Shown here one piece after another: positions 25,986 to 34,406 of a stretch of DNA of 64,000 nt. How positions within the stretch are numbered: the stretch's first letter is position 1; each line of letters opens with the position of its first letter. The notes beneath the pieces were generated by a model that was given only the letters and a program-made list of their open reading frames with translations, was not told the origin of the DNA and ran no database searches. A program made the position numbers and the translations under genes. The stretch covers positions 62,001 to 126,000 of the forward strand of contig CAWUUH010000005.1 in assembly GCA_963925735.1 (NCBI GenBank). Reading direction: 5' to 3'. The stretch comes from UBA4582 sp013204195. Its GTDB lineage: Bacteria; Pseudomonadota; Gammaproteobacteria; Pseudomonadales; Azotimanducaceae.

Positions 25986-26984
25986 ATGAGCCGACAGTTT
26001 CCAGCAACTCGAATGCGCCGCATGCGCCGTGATGACTTTTCCAGGCGCCTGATGCGTGAAAATCAGCTCAGCAGCGATGACCTGATTTATCCCGTCTTCG
26101 TCATCGAAGGCGAACAAACAACCGAGCCTGTGGCCAGCATGCCCGGCGTCGAACGCAAAACCATTGACCTGCTCGTGGCAGAAGCACGCCAGGTGGACCA
26201 ACTTGGCATTCCCATGATCGCCTTGTTCCCAGTCGTCGGGACCGATAAAAAATCAGACTGGGGGGAGGAGTCATTCAATCCCAACGGCCTCGCTCAGCGC
26301 GCGGTTAGAGCCATCAAGGAAGCCGTGCCTAATCTTGGGGTCATGACTGATGTTGCCCTCGACCCCTTCACTGTTCACGGTCAAGACGGCATCCTTGACG
26401 ACCAAGGCTATGTACTCAATGACGTCACGGTAGATACCCTGGTCAAACAAGCGCTGTCCCACGCGGATGCGGGCGCAGACGTCATCGCACCCTCGGACAT
26501 GATGGATGGTCGAATCAGCGCCATCCGCAAGGCGCTGGAGCAGTCCGGACATGTCAACACGCGAATTCTCGCCTACTCAGCAAAATATGCGTCTGCCTAC
26601 TACGGGCCTTTTCGTGACGCGGTTGGCTCGGCCCTCAATCTCGCCGGTGGCGACAAATACAGCTATCAGATGGATCCTGCGAATCTCGACGAAGCCCTGC
26701 AGGAAGTGGCACTGGACCTTGCCGAGGGCGCCGATATGGTGATGATCAAGCCAGGCATGCCGTACTTGGATGTTGTCCGTCGAGTTAAAGACACCTTTGG
26801 TGTGCCGACCATGGTCTATCAGGTCAGTGGCGAATATGCCATGCACATGGCGGCTATTCAAAATGGCTGGCTGGACGAACGCGTAATTTTAGAATCCTTA
26901 CTGGGTATGAAAAGAGCTGGTGCAGATGCTATTTTGACCTATTTCGCTATCAGGGCCGCAACGTTACTCAAAAGCCGCGCATAA
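25986..26984 (+). CDS. hemB: Delta-aminolevulinic acid dehydratase (porphobilinogen synthase)
   Basis: Joins two 5-aminolevulinate molecules into porphobilinogen. The Schiff-base lysines are in YSAKYASAYYGPFRDA and MIKPGMPYLDVVRR. The metal site reads DVALDPFTVHGQDG with no Cys cluster, so this is the Mg-dependent Pseudomonas-type enzyme rather than a Zn enzyme. The start at 25986 (MSRQFPATRMRRMRRDDF) follows the family; the frame is open for 32 codons upstream without support. The rest of the pathway (hemCDXY) is 7 kb away on the other strand. A 13-bp tandem duplication starts at its stop codon. Confidence 0.95.
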   Translation: MSRQFPATRMRRMRRDDFSRRLMRENQLSSDDLIYPVFVIEGEQTTEPVASMPGVERKTIDLLVAEARQVDQLGIPMIALFPVVGTDKKSDWGEESFNPNGLAQRAVRAIKEAVPNLGVMTDVALDPFTVHGQDGILDDQGYVLNDVTVDTLVKQALSHADAGADVIAPSDMMDGRISAIRKALEQSGHVNTRILAYSAKYASAYYGPFRDAVGSALNLAGGDKYSYQMDPANLDEALQEVALDLAEGADMVMIKPGMPYLDVVRRVKDTFGVPTMVYQVSGEYAMHMAAIQNGWLDERVILESLLGMKRAGADAILTYFAIRAATLLKSRA

Positions 26985-27011
26985 AATCGTCGATAAAAAC
27001 CGTCGATAAAA
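26982..27011. repeat. Short tandem repeat starting at the hemB stop codon
   Basis: TAAAATCGTCGA, TAAAAACCGTCGA and the start of a third copy (TAAAAAC) follow each other, beginning with the TAA stop of hemB. Confidence 0.7.
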
Positions 27012-27124
27012 ACTAAGCTCCATCGCCTTCCAGAGTTGCTTATGCACCGAGCCTAGGTGCTTGTCTCGGATTAAACAGTGATGTCTTGGATCTATGCTGG
27101 GCAGCATCGCGGGGCGGTTTTTGG

Positions 27125-27153
27125 TTGTGAAAATATCAGACTCAGATTAGGAT
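27125..27153 (+). promoter_or_regulatory. Putative sigma-70 promoter for trxA
   Basis: TTGTGA (27125-27130), a 17-bp spacer and TAGGAT (27148-27153) lie 55 bp before the trxA start codon. Confidence 0.4.
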
Positions 27154-27207
27154 ACGCGTCTTTAATCCTGTTCCAACACCACTCGTTTCTATTGGGAGCT
27201 CTACAAA

Positions 27208-27531
27208 ATGTCCGAGATCAGTCATGTTACAGATGATACATTTGAATCCGAAGTTCTAAAATCTGATGTGCCTGTCCTAGTCGACTACTGGGCTGAATGG
27301 TGTGGACCTTGCAAAGTCATTGCGCCGGTTCTAGAAGAGATCGCTGCCGAATATGCCGGTAAGATACGAGTCTGTAAGTTGGACATTGATAGCAACGAGG
27401 ATACGCCACCGAAATACGGCATTCGCGGTATTCCAACCTTGATGCTGTTCAAAAATGGCGCAGTGGAGGCGACTAAAGTTGGCGCATTATCGAAGTCACA
27501 GCTAACTGCATTTTTAGACAGCAATATCTGA
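27208..27531 (+). CDS. trxA: Thioredoxin 1
   Basis: This 107-residue cytoplasmic disulfide reductase has the WCGPCK active site at about residues 31-36 and the cis-Pro loop RGIPTLMLF. GGGAG precedes the ATG by 9 bases. It is followed by rho, as in E. coli and Pseudomonas; the ppk/ppx genes that lie between hemB and trxA in Pseudomonas are absent here. Confidence 0.96.
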   Translation: MSEISHVTDDTFESEVLKSDVPVLVDYWAEWCGPCKVIAPVLEEIAAEYAGKIRVCKLDIDSNEDTPPKYGIRGIPTLMLFKNGAVEATKVGALSKSQLTAFLDSNI

Positions 27532-27654
27532 TCAGAGCACAGGCTGACATATAATCGTTACATTCGAGTGCCTGATCACCGGCACTCGAAGCAGTTCTAG
27601 GGTTACGCCAAGGTATGATCCGCGACAGTCCAATCCGATAATTTGAAAAAATGG

Positions 27655-27683
27655 TTGACAATAGTCGGGAAAAGCGACAATTT
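27655..27683 (+). promoter_or_regulatory. Putative rho promoter in the 376-bp rho leader region
   Basis: A perfect TTGACA (27655-27660) is followed after 17 bp by CAATTT (27678-27683), a weak -10. It would leave a leader of over 200 nt before the rho start codon, consistent with the long autoregulated leaders known for rho genes. The remaining trxA-rho gap (27532-27907) holds no gene; a 3' inverted stretch GTGCC/GGCAC near 27569-27583 lies after trxA. Confidence 0.45.
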
Positions 27684-27907
27684 TGGCACACTAATTATTT
27701 TGGATCACGCGTGGGGAACGCGATAGATCATCAGTATTCCGCGCTAAGCTCGCCCTCTTCTAGTTAAACAATCCAAAATATGTGAACTCCCTGGCCCAAT
27801 TGGGCAAAGCTTAGTTGCAATTTCAATCATCAGACGCGACATAAAGACCTTAATTGCAGTCCCTTTTTGCACTCCCAGACAATCAGACCAACCTAACAAG
27901 TGAACCT

Positions 27908-29167
27908 ATGAACCTTACCGACCTCAAAGCCAAACCTATCCCAGAGTTGCTCGAAATTGCCCAGGAAATGGGCATGGAAAATCTTGGCCGCTCTCGCAAG
28001 CAAGAAATCATTGCAAACATTTTGAGAAAACACGCAAAGGGTGGCGAGGCCATTTACGGCGATGGGACACTGGAGATTTTGCAAGATGGCTTCGGTTTTC
28101 TTCGATCAGCAGACAGTTCCTACCTGGCTGGCCCTGACGATATTTATGTGTCGCCGAGCCAGATTAGACGCTTCAACCTGCGTACCGGCGACAGCGTTTC
28201 TGGCAAGATCCGACCACCCAAAGATAGTGAGCGTTATTTCGCGCTGCTGAAGGTCGACCAGATCAATTTCACCGATCCAGCCGAATCAAAAAATAAAATT
28301 TTGTTTGAGAATTTAACCCCCCTCTTCCCCGACAAACCCCTTAGGCTCGAGGCTGGCAATGGCAGCACTGAAGACCTGACGTCGCGAATTATTGACCTGA
28401 CCTCGCCCATCGGTAAGGGCCAGCGTGGCTTGATCGTATCACCACCAAAAGCCGGTAAGACGCTCATACTGCAGAATATCGCCCAAGCCATCGTACGCAA
28501 CAACCCAGAGTGCCATCTGATCGTTCTATTGATCGACGAACGACCAGAAGAAGTGACTGAAATGCAACGCTCGGTTCGCGGCGAAGTTGTTGCGAGCACG
28601 TTTGATGAGCCACCTTCACGACATGTGCAGGTGAGTGAGATGGTTATTGAAAAAGCAAAACGGCTGGTGGAACACAAGACCGACGTGGTGATTCTGCTAG
28701 ATTCGATCACTCGTTTGGCTCGCGCCTACAATACGGTCATACCCGCATCGGGTAAGATTTTGACGGGTGGTATTGATGCGCACGCATTGGAGCGGCCAAA
28801 GCGCTTTTTTGGCGCCGCACGAAATATCGAAGAGGGCGGCTCACTCACTATTATCGCGACATGTCTGATTGATACTGGCTCTAAGATGGACGAAGTTATC
28901 TATGAGGAGTTCAAAGGTACCGGTAACATGGAGCTGCATCTGGAACGGAAGATAGCGGAAAAACGCGTCTACCCAGCCATCAATATTCGACGTTCAGGTA
29001 CTCGAAGAGAAGACCTGCTGATGAGCGAAGAAGAGTTACAAAAAGCTTGGATCTTACGCAAAATTCTTCACGAAATGGACGATGTTGCCGCCATCGAATT
29101 TATGTTGGAGCGCATGAAAAAATCCAAGAGCAATGAAGAATTTTTCGCATCAATGAAACGTAGTTAA
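27908..29167 (+). CDS. rho: Transcription termination factor Rho
   Basis: This hexameric RNA helicase ends transcription at rho-dependent sites. From ATG 27908 it is 419 residues, the same as E. coli. Seen in order: the N-terminal helical bundle (MNLTDLKAKPIPELLEIAQEMG), the cold-shock-like RNA-binding domain (EILQDGFGFLRS), the P-loop SPPKAGKTLI, Walker B DVVILLDSITRLARAYN, the Q-loop (GGIDAHALERPKRFFGAARN) and the R-loop GTGNMELHL. The frame continues 18 codons upstream, but the internal ATG matches all family starts. ubiD, often downstream of rho in Pseudomonas, is missing. Confidence 0.97.
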   Translation: MNLTDLKAKPIPELLEIAQEMGMENLGRSRKQEIIANILRKHAKGGEAIYGDGTLEILQDGFGFLRSADSSYLAGPDDIYVSPSQIRRFNLRTGDSVSGKIRPPKDSERYFALLKVDQINFTDPAESKNKILFENLTPLFPDKPLRLEAGNGSTEDLTSRIIDLTSPIGKGQRGLIVSPPKAGKTLILQNIAQAIVRNNPECHLIVLLIDERPEEVTEMQRSVRGEVVASTFDEPPSRHVQVSEMVIEKAKRLVEHKTDVVILLDSITRLARAYNTVIPASGKILTGGIDAHALERPKRFFGAARNIEEGGSLTIIATCLIDTGSKMDEVIYEEFKGTGNMELHLERKIAEKRVYPAINIRRSGTRREDLLMSEEELQKAWILRKILHEMDDVAAIEFMLERMKKSKSNEEFFASMKRS

Positions 29168-29193
29168 GCGAACCTCTGGACACTCGAAAGCAA

Positions 29194-29916
29194 TTGAAAC
29201 GCCTGAGCTGTAAAATACGCAGTATCGACAGATATAACGCCAACACTCGGCGTGTTATTCTGGAAATTCCTGTTGGCGAAACGATCAGTTTCAAAGCCGG
29301 CCAGTATCTCGATATCATTTTATCAGGCAAGCATTGTCCATTTTCAATCGCCAGCTCACCGGACATTAAGGATACGATCGAACTTCATATCAGGCCGACG
29401 CCCGGCTCAGATGACTCTGTGGCAATCGAAAAGCTGCTTGATCTCGCCGCCTCTGTGGAGATTGAGATACCCAAGGGTGACTGCTTCGTTGACGCACCCG
29501 TCGGTAAAAACCTGATCCTGATCGGTGCGAGTACCGGCATCACGCAAATGAAAAGCATTATCGAGTTTTTATTACCGAGAAAGCCCGAGCAACCCATATG
29601 GCTTTATTGGGGCGTGCTCTCGGCAGCAGACTTGTATCTGACGGAATTATGCTTGAGCTGGGAACGTGAATTTAAGCATTTTACGTTTGTACCCGTGGTC
29701 AGTGAACCTGATCAGTCGCCTGAGTGGTCAGGTAGGACGGGGCTTCTTCCTGATGCAGTCGTGCAGGATTTTAGTCGTCTAGACGATACCATCGTCTACG
29801 TTTCTGGCAGCCCGGGAATGGTCTATGCGACTTATGATCGTTTTATCCAACACGGCATGTCTGCTGACGACATGTTTTCTGATGTTTTCTCCTACGCGCC
29901 AAGAACCAAAAAGTAG
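29194..29916 (+). CDS. NAD(P)H-flavin reductase-like protein
   Basis: The 240-residue FNR-fold protein has an N-terminal flavin-binding barrel (KAGQYLDIIL and PFSIASSP) and a C-terminal NAD(P) domain (LILIGASTGITQMKSI and VYVSGSPGMV). Its closest recalled relative is Fre, next to rho-ubiD in Pseudomonas. Two oddities are seen: the start appears to be TTG 29194, with no ATG near the family start, and the Arg of the RPFS flavin-binding motif is Cys (HCPFSIAS). It ends in a TAG stop that is also the first base triplet of a 14-bp tandem array. The family is sure; Fre activity is inferred. Confidence 0.85.
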   Translation: MKRLSCKIRSIDRYNANTRRVILEIPVGETISFKAGQYLDIILSGKHCPFSIASSPDIKDTIELHIRPTPGSDDSVAIEKLLDLAASVEIEIPKGDCFVDAPVGKNLILIGASTGITQMKSIIEFLLPRKPEQPIWLYWGVLSAADLYLTELCLSWEREFKHFTFVPVVSEPDQSPEWSGRTGLLPDAVVQDFSRLDDTIVYVSGSPGMVYATYDRFIQHGMSADDMFSDVFSYAPRTKK

Positions 29917-29970
29917 TTGGGGACGCCGAGTTGGGAACGCCTAGTTCGGGACGCCTAGTTGGAAGCGCCT
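29915..29970. repeat. 14-bp tandem array, locus A, at the stop codon of the flavin reductase gene
   Basis: Four copies of AGTTGGGGACGCCT (with one to three changes each) fill 29915-29970, starting inside the TAG stop codon (29914-29916). The same unit occurs at 43162-43203. Confidence 0.85.
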
Positions 29971-30015
29971 AGCTAAGCCCATCACCAATAATAAACAAAC
30001 CTACCTGTCTTGCGT

Positions 30016-31200
30016 TTATTTTTGACGGTGATGACTGGGCTGATGGCTCGATTGCGTAATTTTTAGCGCCTGGCGCAGATGGTCACTGCTTTTCGCATAC
30101 TCACCGTCGAAGGCCAACAACTTCGCTAGACGCTCATGTGCCAGAACCGACGGCTGCATTTGCAGACTCTTGTTATAGGCGACTTTAGCCCGATCTTTCT
30201 CGCCGTTACCTTCATAAAGCTGACCCAGACAAGCATTAAGCGCCCAGTTATCAGGATGATTTTTTTGCCAGCCTTCCGCTGTTTTAATCCGCTTCGTTAG
30301 CATGGCCTTGGCCGACTGACCGTACATTACCGCCAATTGATCATCCCACTGATGCTTAATCGTAGACCTGATCACTGCTTCGGTTTGCTTGTCGTCTCGA
30401 ACATACTGGCAATAGTCCAGGACGATTTCCGGATCGCGGCGAAGCACCTCTGGCAATCTGTTGTAGATAATCTCCAGGCTTTCATCCGTATTATTCGGAG
30501 ACGCCAAGCGCTGCCGCGCTACTTGTTTTTCAAACATTAACTGACTTGCTTCATCATCAGCATGTTTACGTAATTCTGGCATGACATCAGCCAGACCCTG
30601 CCAGTCTCGAAGTTGCAATAAGGCCTGCTTGCGTAGGCCAAGCGTGATTTTATTTTGACCCGCCTGCTCCAGGTTGACGAGCGTCTTACGCCACTCACCA
30701 CGGGCAAGGTTTGTCTCGGCGCGGGCGAGTGCAACCGCACCCTCTGCCTTTGGACTGGCTTCCAGCGCAAGACGAAAGTAGCGCTCGCGATTTTCAATAT
30801 GGTTTTGGGCATCGGCTGCTTTCGCGGCGCTGATGTAGTTCTGACTCGGCGTTGGACTATGGATTGCGCCGGCCACGAGAAATTTTTCTGCTCGTTCCCA
30901 GGCACCTTGCTGCAAAAAGACCATGCCCTTATCGGTTAACTGGATTGATTTGGTGTGCTTCAAGCCGGCACGCCAGCGTTGCAAAATGCTACCGGTACCA
31001 AGCAGCCATTTTATACCGCCAATCACATAGTAGCCCGAAGTCACTAACGTCAATAACAACGCCAAAAAGACCCAAAGCCCGGTTTGCACGGTATGGTCGC
31101 CATAGGTGATCAACACATAGCCCGGATCTTCAGCGATCAAGGTGCCCAGCCAACCCGCCGCTACAATCAACACCAATAAAACGACCAGCGTCCGTTTCAT
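30016..31200 (-). CDS. hemY: HemY-like TPR membrane protein
   Basis: The 394-residue protein has two N-terminal membrane segments (LVVLLVLIVAAGWLG and WVFLALLLTLVTSGYYVI) followed by TPR helices (for example GEWRKTLVNLEQAG and PDNWALNACLGQLYEGNGEKDRAKVAY). It matches proteobacterial HemY (not the Gram-positive protoporphyrinogen oxidase of the same name). It is encoded with hemCDX and is thought to help tetrapyrrole handling at the membrane, though its exact role is not settled. The start overlaps the hemX stop by four bases (ATGA). It converges on the flavin reductase gene across the 14-bp tandem array. Confidence 0.9.
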   Translation of the reverse strand: MKRTLVVLLVLIVAAGWLGTLIAEDPGYVLITYGDHTVQTGLWVFLALLLTLVTSGYYVIGGIKWLLGTGSILQRWRAGLKHTKSIQLTDKGMVFLQQGAWERAEKFLVAGAIHSPTPSQNYISAAKAADAQNHIENRERYFRLALEASPKAEGAVALARAETNLARGEWRKTLVNLEQAGQNKITLGLRKQALLQLRDWQGLADVMPELRKHADDEASQLMFEKQVARQRLASPNNTDESLEIIYNRLPEVLRRDPEIVLDYCQYVRDDKQTEAVIRSTIKHQWDDQLAVMYGQSAKAMLTKRIKTAEGWQKNHPDNWALNACLGQLYEGNGEKDRAKVAYNKSLQMQPSVLAHERLAKLLAFDGEYAKSSDHLRQALKITQSSHQPSHHRQK

Positions 31201-32351
31201 TGTGCGGCACCCATTGGATCGATCTGCAACTGCGGTGATCTAATCACATTATTATGTCGACTCGGCAGTCGACTGGGCTGCTGGCTGAATTTGGCCATCA
31301 GCTCTCTCGCTGCCTGCAAGGACCCTGAAATGTCGGGCATCTGGCCGGCAATATCGATGTGGCGTAATTTTTCAATGCCGGTTTGAACCGCCTGAGTCTG
31401 CGGCTGGTTGAGATCAAAATACTGTGTGATCCACTGGCCCGCCTCGGCCAGCGCGTTACTGTAAATAGCCTGATCACCACGAAGTAGCGCCAACTCAGCT
31501 AGCTGAAATTTCAGCACCAGATTCTGGCGCAAGTAGTACTCTTCCTTCGGCGGTAATATCGGCGTGACTTCCGTCGCGCCTCGCCGGTAATCCACCAACG
31601 TCGCTAGACGTCGACCAGCACCTTCGACCCTCAGCCAGAATCGCTCCGTCCAGGTCAGCGTCGTTAATGTGGGTAATGCAGGCGTCGGCGCTGACACTTC
31701 GAAATGACGTTTTTTCTGTCTCAGCTGAGCCACCCGGCGAGCCAGAACCGACAGTTGCAGATAGATGCCATCGACATCCAAGCGGGCGACAGCGTCCAAT
31801 TGACCGAGATCGAAGGCAATGGCTTCTCGTAACTCAAACCCGGTCGTACCCCGGGCATCCCGCACGATGTCATCGGCGGCGCGAAGCAACGCAATCGCGC
31901 CCTGAGGATCACGTTCCATCAGCACCCGCTGGTTGGCCAGACGTAACAGATACTCAACTTCAGCTATTAACCAGTCTTGGCTGGTCGTGCCTACCATCGA
32001 CAACAGTTCTTCGCGCAATTGCCCCTGCACCTTGATCGCATTTTCTGCAACCACCGCAGCATCACTTTGCAGGTCCTGCATGATCGACGTCAGGCTTTGC
32101 ATCTCTTGTTCCAGCTTTTCAAATTGCTGTCGCTGGTCATTCTGATCTCGGGTCAATTGTTGCACGGACTGATCGATAATAGGCGCTGGCCGCGGCTGCA
32201 GCATTTGATAAATAGGATAGCTCGCCATACCGATAGCGATCAGGGCCAGCAGGACGCCGAGAACGCCCGAGAAACCACCCGATGACCTTGAGCCGTCATG
32301 GTCCGGTTCGGTCGCTGGGGTTTGCTTGGGTTTTGTTATGGGTTCACTCAT
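31197..32351 (-). CDS. hemX: HemX-like membrane protein
   Basis: The 384-residue protein has a short cytoplasmic Pro/Thr-rich N-terminus, one membrane span (GVLGVLLALIAIGMASYPIYQ) and a large periplasmic domain beginning with a coiled coil (QQLTRDQNDQRQQFEKLEQEMQ). It matches the HemX found between hemD and hemY in gammaproteobacteria. It is related by name to uroporphyrinogen methyltransferase, but no SAM-binding motif is seen. ATG 32351 is preferred; the frame is open to 32507 but that start lies inside hemD and lacks support. The stop overlaps hemY. Confidence 0.88.
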   Translation of the reverse strand: MSEPITKPKQTPATEPDHDGSRSSGGFSGVLGVLLALIAIGMASYPIYQMLQPRPAPIIDQSVQQLTRDQNDQRQQFEKLEQEMQSLTSIMQDLQSDAAVVAENAIKVQGQLREELLSMVGTTSQDWLIAEVEYLLRLANQRVLMERDPQGAIALLRAADDIVRDARGTTGFELREAIAFDLGQLDAVARLDVDGIYLQLSVLARRVAQLRQKKRHFEVSAPTPALPTLTTLTWTERFWLRVEGAGRRLATLVDYRRGATEVTPILPPKEEYYLRQNLVLKFQLAELALLRGDQAIYSNALAEAGQWITQYFDLNQPQTQAVQTGIEKLRHIDIAGQMPDISGSLQAARELMAKFSQQPSRLPSRHNNVIRSPQLQIDPMGAAQ

Positions 32352-32472
32352 GTCCTTGTGTTCCAGTCGGGTAAAGGCCTCATTGCCTGGTCTATCCAGT
32401 TTGCTCGCATTAGGATCCGGCTTTTCTGGTTTGGCTATCCTGTCACGCCCATTCCATTTGTCGTCGAGATGC

Positions 32473-33267
32473 CTATTTTTGCGGTAAAGAACTCGCAGCC
32501 GTCGCATTCCATAGCCTGAGTATTTCAGTCACCATTGCTTCATCATCAGGCCTGACCACACTGACTTTACCAAAACCCATACCCTTTGCCAGCGTTTGTA
32601 TACGCTCAGACGGTACAATGAGACAGCTGTCCGCCAGAGACCCCGGCATGAGTGCCACCAAACGCTCCAGGCTCTCGCGACTGTAAGCCAGAACAATCAA
32701 AATGCTCGACGCCTCATCGAGCGTCAACAAACCTTGGGGGTATTCTCGCCACTGGCGCTGGTATACCTCCAGGTAGTCGACCTGCGCGCCTCTTGCCAGC
32801 AGCTCGTCGCGAAGCCATTCCCGGCCACCACCAGCACCTCTGATAATCAAGACTTTCTGTGCCTTGACAACCCTTAGTTCCGGCAGCGCAAGTAGCCCTT
32901 CAGAAGAATAGTCCTGCGGGACGGTACATCTGATGCCCAGGCTATTGAGCAAGGTTCCCGTTGCCGCACCAACGCCGTACCAGTGCAAACCAGCGGGCCA
33001 CTGGGGCCAGTAATCAGCCAGAAGGGCAACACCATGGATCACAGCGTTTTGGCTGATTAAAATGACATGATCATACTGGTCGAGATGCAGAATGGGTTGT
33101 CGATCCTCAGGCCTGGGATCAAGCGCGAGGATATCAAGCAATGGGCGCTGCAGAACGGGCAAGGCAGCGGCGCCACGAGACTCAAGAACATCCAGCAGGC
33201 GTCGGTTTTGATCCGAGGATCGTGTCAGCAAGACCCCGTCTCGACGACCTCCGGGCGGCGTCCTCAT
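32473..33267 (-). CDS. hemD: Uroporphyrinogen-III synthase
   Basis: This enzyme closes hydroxymethylbilane with inversion of ring D to give uroporphyrinogen III. The 264-residue sequence is weakly conserved, as usual in this family, but shows the VLLTRSSDQNRRL N-terminus, LISQNAVIHG, WYGVGAATGTLLNSLGI, DYSSEGLLALPEL, LIIRGAGGGREWLRDELLARGAQVDYLEVYQR and IVPSERIQTLAKGMGF. It overlaps the hemC stop by four bases and is followed by hemX, so hemCDXY is one operon. Confidence 0.92.
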   Translation of the reverse strand: MRTPPGGRRDGVLLTRSSDQNRRLLDVLESRGAAALPVLQRPLLDILALDPRPEDRQPILHLDQYDHVILISQNAVIHGVALLADYWPQWPAGLHWYGVGAATGTLLNSLGIRCTVPQDYSSEGLLALPELRVVKAQKVLIIRGAGGGREWLRDELLARGAQVDYLEVYQRQWREYPQGLLTLDEASSILIVLAYSRESLERLVALMPGSLADSCLIVPSERIQTLAKGMGFGKVSVVRPDDEAMVTEILRLWNATAASSLPQK

Positions 33268-34181
33268 GACGGTGGATTGATCAACCGCAAGGCACCACCA
33301 GATATCAGCTCAGCAGTGACTTGACGCGCCAGCTCCAGGCCACTCTCTCGTGGCCCAGAGCGACTGGCTCGCAGGACTGTCTGGCCTGCCATATCGCTCA
33401 CATAACTGGCAAGTTCGATACGACCCTTAATAATCTGTGCAAAAGCCGCAATGGGTAGGCTACAACTTGCCCCCAGGCCAGCAGATATCATGCGTTCGCA
33501 GGTCACGGAATATTGCGTGTCCAGATGATTGATCGCTGCCAGCAGCTTCTTAACTGCAACGGCATCTTCGCGACACTCAATACCCACGGCACCTTGACCC
33601 GCAGAGGGCAGACTAATGCCTGGGTCAATGCTGGCGGTGATCCGGTCTGCCAGACCCAGGCGCTTCAATCCAGCGGTCGCCAGGATAATGCCCTCAAAAT
33701 CACCTTGATCGAGCTTTCGCAAACGGGTGTCGACATTGCCGCGCAGCTCCAGGTACACCAAATCAGGCCGAGCCTGCTGAAGTTGCAAGCGCCGCCGCAA
33801 ACTTGAGGAGCCGATTCGCGCTCCCGCAGGCAGGGAGGCGAGGGAATCAAATTCGTTGGTCACCAGCGCATCCCGCGGATCATCGCGCTCGCACATGGCC
33901 GCCAGCTCAAGACCTGGCGGTAGAACCGAAGGTACATCCTTCATTGAGTGAACAGCAATGTCGGCACGATTTTCTAATAGCGCCACTTCCAGCTCTTTAA
34001 CGAAGACCCCTTTGCCACCCATCTGGCTTAAGGGCGACTCCTTATTCCGATCGCCCTCGGTAGTCATACCGAGGATGTCTACACTGAGACCTGGGTGTGC
34101 CCGCTCCAACGCGGATTTAACAAAGTTCGCCTGCCACATCGCGAGGGCGCTTTCTCTTGTTGCTATTCGAATCCTATCCAC
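33264..34181 (-). CDS. hemC: Porphobilinogen deaminase (hydroxymethylbilane synthase)
   Basis: Polymerises four porphobilinogens on a dipyrromethane cofactor. The 305-residue protein has RIATRESALAMWQANFV, KGVFVKELEVALLE, DIAVHSMKDVP, SSLRRRLQL and LELRGNVDTRL. The cofactor-bearing Cys is in ISAGLGASCSLPIAAFA (about residue 244). It is the first gene of hemCDXY on the minus strand, with a TATAAT element about 100 bp upstream. algR lies further upstream on the same strand, as in Pseudomonas. Confidence 0.95.
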   Translation of the reverse strand: MDRIRIATRESALAMWQANFVKSALERAHPGLSVDILGMTTEGDRNKESPLSQMGGKGVFVKELEVALLENRADIAVHSMKDVPSVLPPGLELAAMCERDDPRDALVTNEFDSLASLPAGARIGSSSLRRRLQLQQARPDLVYLELRGNVDTRLRKLDQGDFEGIILATAGLKRLGLADRITASIDPGISLPSAGQGAVGIECREDAVAVKKLLAAINHLDTQYSVTCERMISAGLGASCSLPIAAFAQIIKGRIELASYVSDMAGQTVLRASRSGPRESGLELARQVTAELISGGALRLINPPS

Positions 34182-34278
34182 TGTCCAGGTCCTGTCGTTG
34201 TCGCCTGCGCGTGTCTCGGTTCATAGCAGTTTGCCTGAGCCTGATTAACACACAACTATCGCGCACAAAAAAAGCGAC

Positions 34279-34284
34279 ATTATA
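34279..34284 (-). promoter_or_regulatory. Putative -10 element for hemCDXY
   Basis: On the minus strand a perfect TATAAT lies about 98 bp before the hemC start; no good -35 is found at 17 bp. It is in the 225-bp gap after algR. Confidence 0.4.
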
Positions 34285-34406
34285 GCCGCCTTTTGTATCT
34301 CTATCTGCCCCGATCGAAAGAAGATCGCTAAGCCTCAAGACCTAAACTTCCAATCAGCCCTTAAAATCCAGCCATCGCACTGAGCCCGCTGCAGGCTGGA
34401 CAAAGA

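Noticed and set aside
27044..27062. GCACC/GGTGC inverted repeat after hemB as terminator
   Set aside because: The stem is only 5 bp and no T-run follows on either strand.
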